DNA of 64,000 bases from an uncultured Flavobacteriaceae bacterium (GCA_947497245.1 CANMFO010000001.1:992001-1056000), one strand, 5' to 3'. Positions 8,004 through 16,520 are shown, counted from the first letter of the stretch. The notes: generated by a model not told the origin, from the sequence alone. Made by a program: numbers and translations.

Positions 8004-9179
8004 ATGAAAACAAAACACAGTTTAAAGCTATTTTCTACAAACCATTTTGTAGTCACCCTCCTAATCTCATCATTAATGTTCACTTCCTGTACACAGGAAG
8101 AAGGACAGAGCCTGCCCTTGCAGGAAACGCAAGCGGTTATATCATTTTATGATAAGGCAGGTATCGAGACTGCCGAATTAAATGAAAAGCTGGATTACAA
8201 GAGTTTCCACCTGACCAAGTTAATGGAGGCAGTAATACGGTCAAGCCCGGATTTTGACAGCCAACTGACCTCTAAACCAAGCAATGGAGAACATCTAGGG
8301 GCTTCGTATTTCAGTGATCTATTGAGCAAATCCCATACAGAAAAGGGCGGAGCAAATGATGACATTCAATTTTCATTGAACGCTTTTACGGATTTGGACG
8401 GAGAATCTTGGTATCCATACCTGAGAAAATTAAAAAAGGGCAAGGATGGCAATCCTTTGTTCTTGATCAATTCCTTTGATGTAAAGGAGGAAAGGGAAAT
8501 CGTTCAAGGATATGAACCGGACGGAACTGGAAAGTTGAAGCTGGTAAGCAAGGAGGTTTTCGAAGAGGACATATTCGATTCCGAAACAGACAGGGCAGTA
8601 GGTAATAGGGCTGTTTATGCAATTGCCATAGCCCCTTGTCTAAGGACTGCCGTCGCCCGTTGTTCAGGAGGTGGCGGAGGCAACACAGGCAGCAGTACCT
8701 CAATTGTCACGGCTAAGTTCGGGTATATGATCATAAAGGATAAAAAAGAATCATGGCTTGAAAAAGCCGAAGTGCACAAACAGTCCTATTCTTCCGAATC
8801 CCCACAACCTGGGAGATTGTACGGACCTTGCGGCAATGGTTGCGATACCGTAGGCGATCGGATAAGAAAATTTTCCAATAGAGACGTAAGGAAACGTAAG
8901 AAGAAAACTGTAAATCACAGATTTTATTATGCTGGCAACTCCGTTAACAGAGGTAATGTGGTCAGTTATGTTATCTACGAGAACGACCATTGGCCCGCCC
9001 ACTTAAGACAATACAACGCATATGTCAATGGTGCCCAATTTAAATTTAGGTACAGATCCTATCAAACACCGTATGATCAAAATACGATCACTTTAAACCC
9101 GGATAGGCCTTATAACCTGCAATACGCCCTTAGCACAACAAGAAGGAACAACGCTATTGAATACAACATTGTCAGATAA
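8004..9179 (+). CDS. Hypothetical lipoprotein
   Basis: A 391-residue protein I do not recognise. A signal (hydrophobic FVVTLLISSLMF) ends in a lipobox, FTSC, so it should be lipid-anchored on the cell envelope. The mature protein has no clear domain. There is a glycine run (CSGGGGGNTGSS) near residue 220, after which a Cys-containing stretch GPCGNGCDTVGDR and a basic segment RKRKKK appear. The C-terminal 100 residues are rich in Tyr, Asn and Arg and look beta-structured. The barrel gene starts 7 bp after its stop, so the two are probably one operon and may work together at the outer membrane. The 328-bp leader upstream holds the 22-bp array. Confidence 0.65.
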   Translation: MKTKHSLKLFSTNHFVVTLLISSLMFTSCTQEEGQSLPLQETQAVISFYDKAGIETAELNEKLDYKSFHLTKLMEAVIRSSPDFDSQLTSKPSNGEHLGASYFSDLLSKSHTEKGGANDDIQFSLNAFTDLDGESWYPYLRKLKKGKDGNPLFLINSFDVKEEREIVQGYEPDGTGKLKLVSKEVFEEDIFDSETDRAVGNRAVYAIAIAPCLRTAVARCSGGGGGNTGSSTSIVTAKFGYMIIKDKKESWLEKAEVHKQSYSSESPQPGRLYGPCGNGCDTVGDRIRKFSNRDVRKRKKKTVNHRFYYAGNSVNRGNVVSYVIYENDHWPAHLRQYNAYVNGAQFKFRYRSYQTPYDQNTITLNPDRPYNLQYALSTTRRNNAIEYNIVR

Positions 9180-9186
9180 ACACTAT

Positions 9187-9855
9187 ATGCTACGACTAAA
9201 ATTAATTTTGTTGGTGGCCCTGTTACCGCTTATGGGGAACGCCCAGGATAATGGGGCCCATCTTAAAGGCCGGTTTCACCTTAACATAGGGCCGGAATAC
9301 CGGATTACCCCGATCTACGATGTTGCGGTACCCGTAACCGAGGCCGCACTTTACACAAATACCGATAAGCAGAATTCGGGAACGGGACTGAATTTGGACC
9401 TGGAATATTTTATAACGGACAAGCTCTCATTGGGCTTCATCAATTCGTTCCGTTATGATCTGGTCATTGCCGATTCCAGGGAGATAAGCGCCGAGTTTGG
9501 GGTGGAGGCGGCCGATTATAAATTGCTGATGGATTACCATTTGTACCTGGCCTATTATTTTAAGGTTTTCGGTAAGGGGGAATTTTTCATCAATGCGGGC
9601 GTATCCCTGTTGAACCGGAACAGCGATTTTTCGGTAAAGGAACCTGTCCGGAACAGCGATGGGGAGCTGATAGGGATGGGGCTTTATATTGGTGATTATC
9701 ACTACTCGGCCAACAGACTTTCCCTGGGATATAAGAAAGGGAGGGGCAAATTGTCCTTGGGCATATATTTTACCCAACAGGCCCCATATTTCAAAGCGAC
9801 CACATCTTTTATCGTGCCGCATATAGGATATAGTTATAAAATTGGGAAACTATAG
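9187..9855 (+). CDS. Small outer-membrane beta-barrel protein
   Basis: A 222-residue protein. The ATG at 9187 (MLRLKLILLVALLPLMGNAQ) gives a clean signal peptide; the longer frame from 9157 overlaps the lipoprotein gene and adds ten polar residues. After the signal come alternating hydrophobic strands (FHLNIGPEYRI, LNLDLEYFI, LSLGFINSF, LSLGIYFTQ) ending in PHIGYSYKIGKL, typical of 8- to 10-strand outer-membrane barrels. No enzymatic motif is seen. It follows the lipoprotein gene by 7 bp and is followed by a strong terminator, so the pair forms a transcription unit. Structural or transport role unknown. Confidence 0.75.
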   Translation: MLRLKLILLVALLPLMGNAQDNGAHLKGRFHLNIGPEYRITPIYDVAVPVTEAALYTNTDKQNSGTGLNLDLEYFITDKLSLGFINSFRYDLVIADSREISAEFGVEAADYKLLMDYHLYLAYYFKVFGKGEFFINAGVSLLNRNSDFSVKEPVRNSDGELIGMGLYIGDYHYSANRLSLGYKKGRGKLSLGIYFTQQAPYFKATTSFIVPHIGYSYKIGKL

Positions 9856-9874
9856 GATACCTCTTGTTTTTTAG

Positions 9875-9905
9875 AAAGCCCTGGAACAATCTCCGGGGCT
9901 TTTTT
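9875..9905 (+). terminator. Rho-independent terminator after the lipoprotein/barrel pair
   Basis: AAAGCCCTGG pairs with CCGGGGCTTT around a short loop and is followed by a T-run. It lies 20 bp after the barrel stop codon. Confidence 0.85.
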
Positions 9906-9963
9906 ATTGGTCAGAAGGTTAAACGGTCTACAGGCAAAGTGATCTGAATTGTATTGATCAAAC

Positions 9964-10036
9964 TAGGAGGGAGGGCAATGTGTGTGGAATGGTATTTTAC
10001 TACATCATTTTATTTATCTAACGGATTTCCGTAATT
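9964..10036. repeat. Shared element B, upstream of the KAP operon
   Basis: This is the second copy of the element at 2790-2872. The 17-bp AATGTGTGTGGAATGGT (9977-9993) is exact, with a G-rich tract before it and TACTACA and TTTCCGTAAT after it. It lies between the terminator and the KAP NTPase gene, 144 bp before the start codon. Confidence 0.5.
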
Positions 10037-10136
10037 GAACACTTGTTAAATTTAATTATATTTAACCTCTCCCCATTTTACCAATATCAGCCCTAGTTAT
10101 TTCACTTTCGACATACTAAAATGTCTTTACTTTTTT

Positions 10137-12065
10137 ATGGAATTAAAAGAAAGGTTTAAAAAATGTTTACAAAGAATGAGTAAATCCAAAAATGTAATAC
10201 ATGATGATTTTCAGTTTATATCTGAAAAACCAAAAGATGGTGGTCTACTTTTTGGTCATAAAGAAATAGTTATTACTCTAGATAAAGTTATTAAAAAAAG
10301 CCCTGAATCATTTACAATAGGGCTTTACGGAGATTGGGGTTCAGGTAAAAGTTCTATAGCAGAAACATTACAAACTGATTTAGAGAAACAAAACATCCCA
10401 TTGATGATTTTTGATGTCTGGAAACATGAAGGGGATGCCTTGAGGAGGACGTTCATTAGAGAAACCCATTCTTTTTTTAAGAATCATGAAAAATGGAAAA
10501 GTAAGTATAAAGGCACGGACGATTTATTAGATGATTTGTCAAAGTCATTAAAGGGAACAACAAGAAAGCCTCTTAATTTTATTCAACTTATAAAAGGAGT
10601 TATACTGCTACCTCTTTCATTTTTGATTTTAGCTATTTTAACATGGGTCTTTACAGATAAAATCCTAAAATTAGATTATTTCCAAAAAGATGATATCGCT
10701 GGAGCATTGACGGTATTTTTAGGATTGTTTCCTGTTGCCTTTTTATTCAAGTTTGCAATAAAATTCATAGAGGATATTAAAGGAGATAAAGTAGAATATA
10801 TTCAGGGAAAAATCCAAGACCCAATAGAATTTGAGAACAAGTTTAAACAATTAATAAAAAGTTTAAATAAAGATATACAAAAAGTAGTATTTGTGTTTGA
10901 TAATTTAGACCGAGTTAGTGGTGAAAAAGCTGTTCAAATTATGTCCACAATTAAAACATTTTTAGACCCCATCGATAAGTCAATAAAAGATAAAAACATA
11001 GTTTTCTTGGTGCCATGTGATGAGTCAGCGATTAAAAGGCACTTAAGAAAAACCTTAAATTATTCTAAAGATTTTAGGGGCGATGATTATCATAGATATG
11101 CTGGTGAATATCTAAGGAAGTTTTTTAACACTATAATATGGATTCCTGAATTTTATATAAATGAATTAGAGGAGTTAGCTGTAAAGAAATTAGAAGATAC
11201 AAAAATTGATGATTTTAAAAACGATGAATTATCAGCATTGATAGTTCTTGTTTTTGATAAAAATCCAAGACAGATAATTCAATTTATCAATATTTTGATT
11301 TCAAACTATCTACTAATTAAAGAAAGACCAATTGAAGGGATTTCTTTAAAAGAAGATATAGCAAAATTAGCCAAATACCTTTTATTAATTCAAAAATTCC
11401 CAGACATAATGGACGTCTATAAGCATACATTAAGCTATGATTTAGAATCATTACCACCTGAATTAAATGAAGAAATAGAAGGAGAAAAGAGGTTTTCGGA
11501 AAAAAGAGTTTCTGAATTTTATAGTTTTTTGAAATTAACAGAACATGTTAAGATAGAATCACTTGATTTATTTTTTAAATTAAGAAGAAGTGATTTTGAA
11601 AACAAATTAGAGAATAGTGTTAGACTTATTAAGTTAATAGAAACTAATAGAATAAACCACATAGTAAAACTAGATGAATCAAGTATAAATGAAGAAACTG
11701 ACAAATTGTTAATCAATGATTTTGAGTTTGTTAAGAAATTCAATTTAGAGAATAAGCAACATGAGTTAAGTGAAATAATTATTGAGAAAATGCGAAAAAT
11801 GTCCAATCCAATATTATTAGCAAAATTCATCGATGGACTTTTACATTTGCTAAAGCACAAAGAGATTGAGCTACTGCCTAAAGCTTATAGAATGATTTAT
11901 AGCAAATTGAAGCAACATGAGAATAATATTAGTGATATAAGCTCAAAATTATTAATTGAAGAATGTTATAACAAAATTGGCAACAAAACTGAAAAGGAAA
12001 AATTAAGAAAAGTTATTTCAAGAAAGCATATTGAAGATTTTGTAAATGCACACAACATAAAATAG
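10137..12065 (+). CDS. KAP family P-loop NTPase, membrane-associated
   Basis: A 642-residue STAND-like NTPase of the KAP group. A Walker A, GDWGSGKS (residues 65-72), is followed by an aspartate/tryptophan-rich strand IFDVWKHEGDALRR, then two hydrophobic segments (about 153-172 and 190-210) that form the membrane hairpin typical of KAP proteins. The Walker B is VVFVFDNLDRV (about 250-260). The remainder is helical and lysine/glutamate rich, with a GDDYHRYAGEYLRKFFN stretch typical of the family. KAP NTPases are known from eukaryotic signalling scaffolds and from bacterial defence islands. The gene is very AT-rich and the next gene starts 5 bp after its stop, so they form one unit. A defence role is inferred from context. 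Confidence 0.8.
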   Translation: MELKERFKKCLQRMSKSKNVIHDDFQFISEKPKDGGLLFGHKEIVITLDKVIKKSPESFTIGLYGDWGSGKSSIAETLQTDLEKQNIPLMIFDVWKHEGDALRRTFIRETHSFFKNHEKWKSKYKGTDDLLDDLSKSLKGTTRKPLNFIQLIKGVILLPLSFLILAILTWVFTDKILKLDYFQKDDIAGALTVFLGLFPVAFLFKFAIKFIEDIKGDKVEYIQGKIQDPIEFENKFKQLIKSLNKDIQKVVFVFDNLDRVSGEKAVQIMSTIKTFLDPIDKSIKDKNIVFLVPCDESAIKRHLRKTLNYSKDFRGDDYHRYAGEYLRKFFNTIIWIPEFYINELEELAVKKLEDTKIDDFKNDELSALIVLVFDKNPRQIIQFINILISNYLLIKERPIEGISLKEDIAKLAKYLLLIQKFPDIMDVYKHTLSYDLESLPPELNEEIEGEKRFSEKRVSEFYSFLKLTEHVKIESLDLFFKLRRSDFENKLENSVRLIKLIETNRINHIVKLDESSINEETDKLLINDFEFVKKFNLENKQHELSEIIIEKMRKMSNPILLAKFIDGLLHLLKHKEIELLPKAYRMIYSKLKQHENNISDISSKLLIEECYNKIGNKTEKEKLRKVISRKHIEDFVNAHNIK

Positions 12066-12070
12066 TTACT

Positions 12071-13588
12071 ATGGCTATAGAAATTACAGAAGAAAAAAAG
12101 AACGAGATACTAAATTCTTTTATTGATAACAAAGATTTTTATAAAACTTCAGAGTTAGGAAATGTTAGAAAAGTAATTGTAGAAAACTATTATAATGACT
12201 ATGATTTATTTGACAAGATTTCTAAATCAAGTAAAACTAGAACTTTATTAAGTTCGGTAAGTCTTTTGCATAAAATAATTACTGAAATCATTGGAGGAAG
12301 GTATGAGTTTAGAAATGAAGAAATATTAGTTGATATTTTATTTATAGTGAAAAATATAAATAAGCATCAAGATACCTATTTTAACAAAAGTCTTCTAATT
12401 GTTTCTTTAGATTTTTTAGATTTTTTAATTGCGTTAATAGATTCAGATATTATAAAAAAGAATAAAGTTGATGATTTTGAAAAAGAAATAAATGAACTCT
12501 ATACACTCTACAAAAGAATTATCGAAAAAATTGATTTAGAGCAAAAGGACGAAAATAAATTTCAAAACATATTCACTAAGGTAAAAACCTATTTTCAGCA
12601 TAATAATTATCAATACTCAAGAATATGGTTTAAATTTTACTTTCTATTTTATTATAACTCCAAAGGAAATAGCGCAAGAAAAACGGATGTTATTAATACC
12701 ATATCCACTTCATATATCAGAGATTCAAATGACCCAAAAGAGTTAAAGAAAATAATATCTGAAACCATTGATTTTAAGGAGTTTATTGCTCTTGAGGCAA
12801 ATTTCCTTACGGAAATGTTTAATTTAAGTAAAACAAAGCCTCTATTTGCAATAGAATTTTATGCTGAATTTGACGATAGTAAAAAACAAAAGATAATAGA
12901 ATTTTATATTCCTGTAAATCAAAATAAAGCCATTCCAAGTTTAAAACAAGTGTTGGAGGGAATTGAATATAACATTCCAAATAAATTAAATTTTTCTAAT
13001 AAAATACTTAATGCAACTAAAACTCTTACTGTGCACACAGAAAGACAAGAGCTTTATAACATTCTATTTAGTTCGAAACTAGAAGAAGAAATTGTTAACT
13101 CGTCAGATTATTCCAATCAGATTGTTGGACTAATTTGTAATAACAATGCCCATTTGCATCAACTAGGCGTTACCCAATTTAATGAAAATGGTGATTATAT
13201 AGATAAGAAAAAATTAAAGGACAAGGCCATCCCGTTTTTAATGTCAATAATTACAAACCTGGCAGCATATGGTCAATTTTTTATTAATATTTTAAATTTG
13301 AGGATTGGAATTGACAAAAGATATTTTGATAGTGAACTTAAAAATAGTGCTAGTTATTTAGCGTATATAAATAATTACATTGTCTCTAGCGGTAATGTAA
13401 ATTTTTATAATGCCATAGTTTCAAAAGTTAAAGATGAAACAATATTAAATATTAATAACCATTTCATTAGGTCAATAAATTATCATAATAAGTATAATGG
13501 TATTCTTAAAATAATTTTTGAAAACAAAAACCATTTGAGTGATGATTTGTACGATAAGCTATCTCAATTGATTTCTAATATTTCTTAA
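12071..13588 (+). CDS. Unknown 505-residue partner of the KAP NTPase
   Basis: I do not recognise this family. The product is a predominantly helical, lysine/asparagine/isoleucine-rich soluble protein with no signal peptide, no clear membrane segment and no nuclease or protease motif that I can name. One local feature is NNAHLHQLGVTQFNENGDYIDKKK near residues 355-380. It starts 5 bp after the NTPase gene and has the same low GC, so the two should be transcribed and probably transferred together. It may be the sensor or effector of the module. The 3' flank to 13793 has a direct GGCCTAAG repeat but no convincing terminator. Confidence 0.6.
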   Translation: MAIEITEEKKNEILNSFIDNKDFYKTSELGNVRKVIVENYYNDYDLFDKISKSSKTRTLLSSVSLLHKIITEIIGGRYEFRNEEILVDILFIVKNINKHQDTYFNKSLLIVSLDFLDFLIALIDSDIIKKNKVDDFEKEINELYTLYKRIIEKIDLEQKDENKFQNIFTKVKTYFQHNNYQYSRIWFKFYFLFYYNSKGNSARKTDVINTISTSYIRDSNDPKELKKIISETIDFKEFIALEANFLTEMFNLSKTKPLFAIEFYAEFDDSKKQKIIEFYIPVNQNKAIPSLKQVLEGIEYNIPNKLNFSNKILNATKTLTVHTERQELYNILFSSKLEEEIVNSSDYSNQIVGLICNNNAHLHQLGVTQFNENGDYIDKKKLKDKAIPFLMSIITNLAAYGQFFINILNLRIGIDKRYFDSELKNSASYLAYINNYIVSSGNVNFYNAIVSKVKDETILNINNHFIRSINYHNKYNGILKIIFENKNHLSDDLYDKLSQLISNIS

Positions 13589-13793
13589 AAATTGAAAACC
13601 GGCCTAAGAGAGCTTTGGCCTAAGCGATAGGGGAGTGGAGTGTTAAGTATTTTAGGGGGTAGGTAATAGGGCTTTTGGGCCGGTAGAATGAAGAAAGAAG
13701 TACAAGGCGGTCTTGGAGGTCACAATGGATCCTAAAATATAGCGACCGACCCGTGATTGTTTCCAAAGTTATCTGTAAGCCTTGATTTTTTTG

Positions 13794-13821
13794 TTTCTTT
13801 TTTTATCAAGAAAAAAAGAAA
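13794..13821. promoter_or_regulatory. Perfect 11-bp T/A-rich hairpin before the ParB-like gene
   Basis: TTTCTTTTTTT (13794-13804) and AAAAAAAGAAA (13811-13821) are perfect complements around the loop ATCAAG. It ends 15 bp before the ParB-like ATG and immediately precedes the -7-like box. It could act as a weak terminator of upstream transcription or a DNA-bending element. Confidence 0.45.
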
Positions 13822-13824
13822 AGA

Positions 13825-13832
13825 TACCTTCG
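13825..13832 (+). promoter_or_regulatory. -7-like box before the ParB-like gene
   Basis: TACCTTCG differs by one base from the Bacteroidota TAnnTTTG consensus and ends 4 bp before the ATG, so transcription would start at or next to the start codon. A matching -33 element is not obvious because the hairpin occupies that region. Confidence 0.35.
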
Positions 13833-13836
13833 CATA

Positions 13837-14214
13837 ATGCAAGAAATCAGTCTAAAAAACGTTAGAGATTTATTGGATTCTGGTTCCCTTAAATTAGTAG
13901 CAATTCAGGGAGAAATTTGTTTGCCAATATTGCAAAGAATATACAAGAAAATGAAACTTGGAATAGAATTTGACAATATTAGGGTAAATGGTTCTCGAAT
14001 TGTAGATGGACACCATAGATATGTTTGTTCTATTCTTTCAGAGATAGAAATTGGAATAAATGATTGGCCGATACCCTCTACAGCAGTCAATTGTAACTGG
14101 AACGATGTAATTATCAATGAGGAGGACTATGAAGATGCTGAAATGATTCTAAAACATAATATAAGGGATGCCGAGTTAAACGACGTGGATATTAGTGTTT
14201 TGAACGATTTATAA
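13837..14214 (+). CDS. ParB-like nuclease-domain small protein
   Basis: A 125-residue protein with the core of a ParB/Srx-like fold: VRVNGSRIVDGHHRYVCSILS, where the G-H-H-R-Y motif corresponds to the GxHR-type phosphate/nucleotide-binding signature of ParB-like domains. It lacks any helix-turn-helix or DNA-segregation part, so a plasmid-partition role is unlikely. Free-standing ParB-like domains act as CTPases, nucleases or kinases in varied systems; which applies here is unknown. The start ATG lies just after a -7-like box. The HAD gene follows 21 bp downstream on the same strand, and such pairs suggest a nucleic-acid modification or repair role. Confidence 0.6.
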   Translation: MQEISLKNVRDLLDSGSLKLVAIQGEICLPILQRIYKKMKLGIEFDNIRVNGSRIVDGHHRYVCSILSEIEIGINDWPIPSTAVNCNWNDVIINEEDYEDAEMILKHNIRDAELNDVDISVLNDL

Positions 14215-14231
14215 AATAATATATATCTTTG
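14200..14231 (+). promoter_or_regulatory. Bacteroidota-type promoter for the HAD gene
   Basis: TTG (14200-14202, within TTTTG), a 21-bp spacer, then a perfect TAnnTTTG box, TATCTTTG (14224-14231). The box ends 4 bp before the ATG, implying a leaderless or nearly leaderless transcript. The -33 part lies inside the end of the preceding gene. Confidence 0.55.
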
Positions 14232-14235
14232 TAAC

Positions 14236-14703
14236 ATGTTGATTTTATTAGACATAGATGGTGTAATGGTACCTGCGACAAGTTGGAAACGTCCTGAATT
14301 TGAAAATGACGGATTTCCAAGATTTAGCAGAAAAGCTATAACTAGCCTTCGGAAAATTATTTCTGAAACTGGCGCGGATATTCTATTGACAACATCTCAT
14401 AAGTCGAATTATTATATCGATGAATGGAGAAATATATTCTTCAATAGAGGTGTTAGAAACGTCAAAATCAGCAAGTTAAATAAAAATTCAAGTCGATTAA
14501 ATAGAAGAGACGAGATTATGAGATGGGTGGCGAATAGTAATGAAAAACAATTCGTTATAATTGATGATGACAAATCATTAAATGAATTACCCTACAAGGT
14601 AAAGTCTAGACTTGTCCAAACTAGCGCCACGGTTGGTTTAAATGAAGAATTGGCTGATTCAGCTATTGAAATTTTAAAATCTTCAAAAGCTATAGCAAGT
14701 TAA
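14236..14703 (+). CDS. HAD-family hydrolase-like protein (RNA-repair-associated HAD type)
   Basis: A 155-residue protein starting LILLDIDGVMVP, the HAD motif I with both aspartates (DIDG) needed for phospho-aspartate chemistry. ILLTTSHK at about residue 53 matches motif II (Thr/Ser), and FVIIDDDKSL at about 112 supplies the acidic motif IV. The short length, lack of a large cap and ending KSRLVQTSATVGL resemble the compact HAD domains described in multi-domain Swiss-army-knife RNA repair proteins. The likely activity is phosphatase on a nucleotide or RNA end, which is inference. It sits with the ParB-like gene and is closed by a terminator. Confidence 0.7.
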   Translation: MLILLDIDGVMVPATSWKRPEFENDGFPRFSRKAITSLRKIISETGADILLTTSHKSNYYIDEWRNIFFNRGVRNVKISKLNKNSSRLNRRDEIMRWVANSNEKQFVIIDDDKSLNELPYKVKSRLVQTSATVGLNEELADSAIEILKSSKAIAS

Positions 14704-14722
14704 CTATGTTGACAGTTTAAAT

Positions 14723-14753
14723 AAAAATCCCGTTATCCATATGGGATTTTTTT
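14723..14753 (+). terminator. Rho-independent terminator after the HAD gene
   Basis: AAAAATCCC (14723-14731) pairs with GGGATTTTT (14743-14751) around an 11-nt loop, followed by further T residues. It starts 20 bp after the HAD stop codon. Confidence 0.85.
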
Positions 14754-15027
14754 GATTCTATTTTACATAATATCGAAAATGCTTAAAGTAAAGGGTTGAG
14801 ATAGAGACGGAGGTAGCATGTGTATAGAAATTTGCACAGCAAATTTTATACTTATGCGGCAAGCTGACGAGAGTTCCCTGAAAAATTTTACCAACGTACA
14901 GTTCCAAATACAACGCGAATTTGAAAACACCTAAAAGGTTTTGCTTTTTTTGGCGCTGGCCGAGCGTTGGCAGATTGCGTATAAAAAGAAATGCCATGGA
15001 GCATTTCATTTTTATGAAAGCAATGAG

Positions 15028-15045
15028 TCCCGATAGCTATCGGGA
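15028..15045. repeat. 18-bp perfect palindrome
   Basis: TCCCGATAGCTATCGGGA is its own reverse complement. It could form a cruciform or bind a dimeric protein. No gene start is nearby. Confidence 0.6.
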
Positions 15046-15171
15046 GCGAGCGGCTATTTTACATAACGTCTAATTATGAGTACAAATAAATTATTTCGCC
15101 GTGCGCAGCACACCGCTTTAATAGTTTCATGACCCTGTAGAAATTTTAAATAAATGGAAAACTGTCCAGGG

Positions 15172-15357
15172 ATATTTTACATAATAGAATTATGACTTAC
15201 GAATATGAACGGACATTCCAGTAAAAAGGCTTTGACATAATATCTGCCGATATAATTCGCTTACGCGACCTTATATCTGATATTATCTCAAATACGCGGT
15301 ATACGCCGTTTTACAACACAAGCATATTTGTATCATAATTTATATTATGTAAAATAG
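15172..15357. mobile_element. MITE-like inverted-repeat element without genes
   Basis: The left end (15174-15207, beginning ATTTTACATAATAG) and the right end (15323-15355, reading out to ATTATGTAAAAT) are inverted copies of about 33 bp with a few mismatches and one-base gaps. The interior holds a second stem: TAATATC/GATATAA (15238-15255) against TTATATC/GATATTA (15271-15285). Total length is about 185 bp, with no coding capacity and no clear target duplication. A diverged relative lies at 2570-2637 and extra left-type ends at 14758 and 15054. Confidence 0.55.
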
Positions 15358-15853
15358 AATTTTATGTCAATGGTGTCCCATATCCCCTTACACCTCATAA
15401 TGCTATTTCAGTTCCCATATGCTTACCTTTCAAATATTCACCAATAAAACGTAAATCAAAATCTTTGGTGGCAGATTCAACCAATTCGCACCTAACCCCT
15501 TAAAAATCTGCTCATTGTGAAATTTTAACTGCTTTGGTTAACCGAGAGGATAATTTTCACATTAAACCATTTGGTGCGGATTTGTGCCAATTCATAAAGA
15601 TCGGGACTCCCAAAGGGCGCAAAAGTGAAATAGGTCAAGACAAATTGCCCTTTCAACAGCTTTCATATGCCCCGTTTCTTGCGCCTTTTCATACCAAAAA
15701 GCGCTAACTGATGCTTTATGTCAATAGTCCGCTTTTAATTGACGTAACCACACAATATTTTTTATTTAAAATAGTTATTTGTAAGATATATCTTAAAGAT
15801 TAAATAAGTTTTGTCTACAATAATAACGGAGACAATCAATATATATTTTATCA

Positions 15854-16432
15854 ATGCCTACAGCTAAACCAGCAGACTTTGCTTCTGTTAACAAAGTTTC
15901 CCAGTACTGCAGTAAAGGCCCTAAACCTTACAAGCAGGCTATTTTCCTAAATCAGCATAGGCCGCTTTTTGTGTCAATACTTTTTTCTTTCTTTTTTATA
16001 TCGGTAAACGCACAGGAAGCAATCTCTGCTTCGGGTGACCATTTTTATGGAAGTGACCTCCAGCTTAGTTGGACACTCGGGGAACTGGCTATAGAAACCT
16101 ATGACCATTCGGGTGACACCCTCCTCACCCAGGGGATGCACCAGTCAAAATTGATCATCAGCACCATCGAAGAAGATGAAGACCTTGATGTAAAAATTCT
16201 GGCTTACCCCAACCCAACGGTTGATTTTGTACAATTAGAGGTAGAAAGCAACAAGGACGAGAAGCTTAGTTTCATTCTTTACCAGATGAATGGCAGTGTA
16301 CTTGCAAAAGGAAAGCTGATCGACAATCAGGTAAAAGTGCCCATGCGTCAATATGCAGATGCTGTTTATTTATTGTATGTTTTCAGTGGTAACAAAATGT
16401 TCAAGTTATTTAAGATTATTAAAAAAGACTAA
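15854..16432 (+). CDS. Secreted protein with type IX secretion sorting tail
   Basis: A 192-residue protein with a C-terminal T9SS sorting domain: ILAYPNPTVDFVQLEV, then FILYQMNGSVLAKG and YLLYVFSGN..FKLFKIIK strands in the usual order. This domain targets proteins across the outer membrane through the type IX system. The hydrophobic signal (FVSILFSFFFISVNAQE) begins about 38 residues into the frame, so the true start may be downstream at a non-ATG codon. The short mature part (ISASGDHFYGSDLQLSWTLGELAIETY) is a common lead-in of small flavobacterial T9SS proteins. It lies 88 bp before the giant surface protein on the same strand and may share its transcript. Confidence 0.75.
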   Translation: MPTAKPADFASVNKVSQYCSKGPKPYKQAIFLNQHRPLFVSILFSFFFISVNAQEAISASGDHFYGSDLQLSWTLGELAIETYDHSGDTLLTQGMHQSKLIISTIEEDEDLDVKILAYPNPTVDFVQLEVESNKDEKLSFILYQMNGSVLAKGKLIDNQVKVPMRQYADAVYLLYVFSGNKMFKLFKIIKKD

Positions 16433-16520
16433 AATAAATATGCAATGGAAATGAATGTAGATATCAAAAATTGATATAAATATTGGACCCAAGTCTTACT
16501 ATCATCAAGATCGACCTAAC

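Larger units (their letters stand above)
14754..15853. other. 1.1-kb gene-free patchwork of palindromes and repeat ends
   Basis: No credible gene is seen; the one open frame of note (14758-15009, minus) is short, low-quality and overlaps repeat ends. The motif CTATTTTACATAA occurs at 14758 and 15054 in one orientation and at about 15357 in the other, with a one-base variant at 15172. An 18-bp perfect palindrome lies at 15028-15045. The right part (15360-15853) shows nothing I can name. It separates the accessory modules from the surface-protein genes. Confidence 0.6.

Noticed and set aside
14758-15009. 83-codon minus-strand frame in the gene-free region
   Set aside because: Overlaps repeat ends, has no signal or domain, and its composition looks like non-coding DNA.
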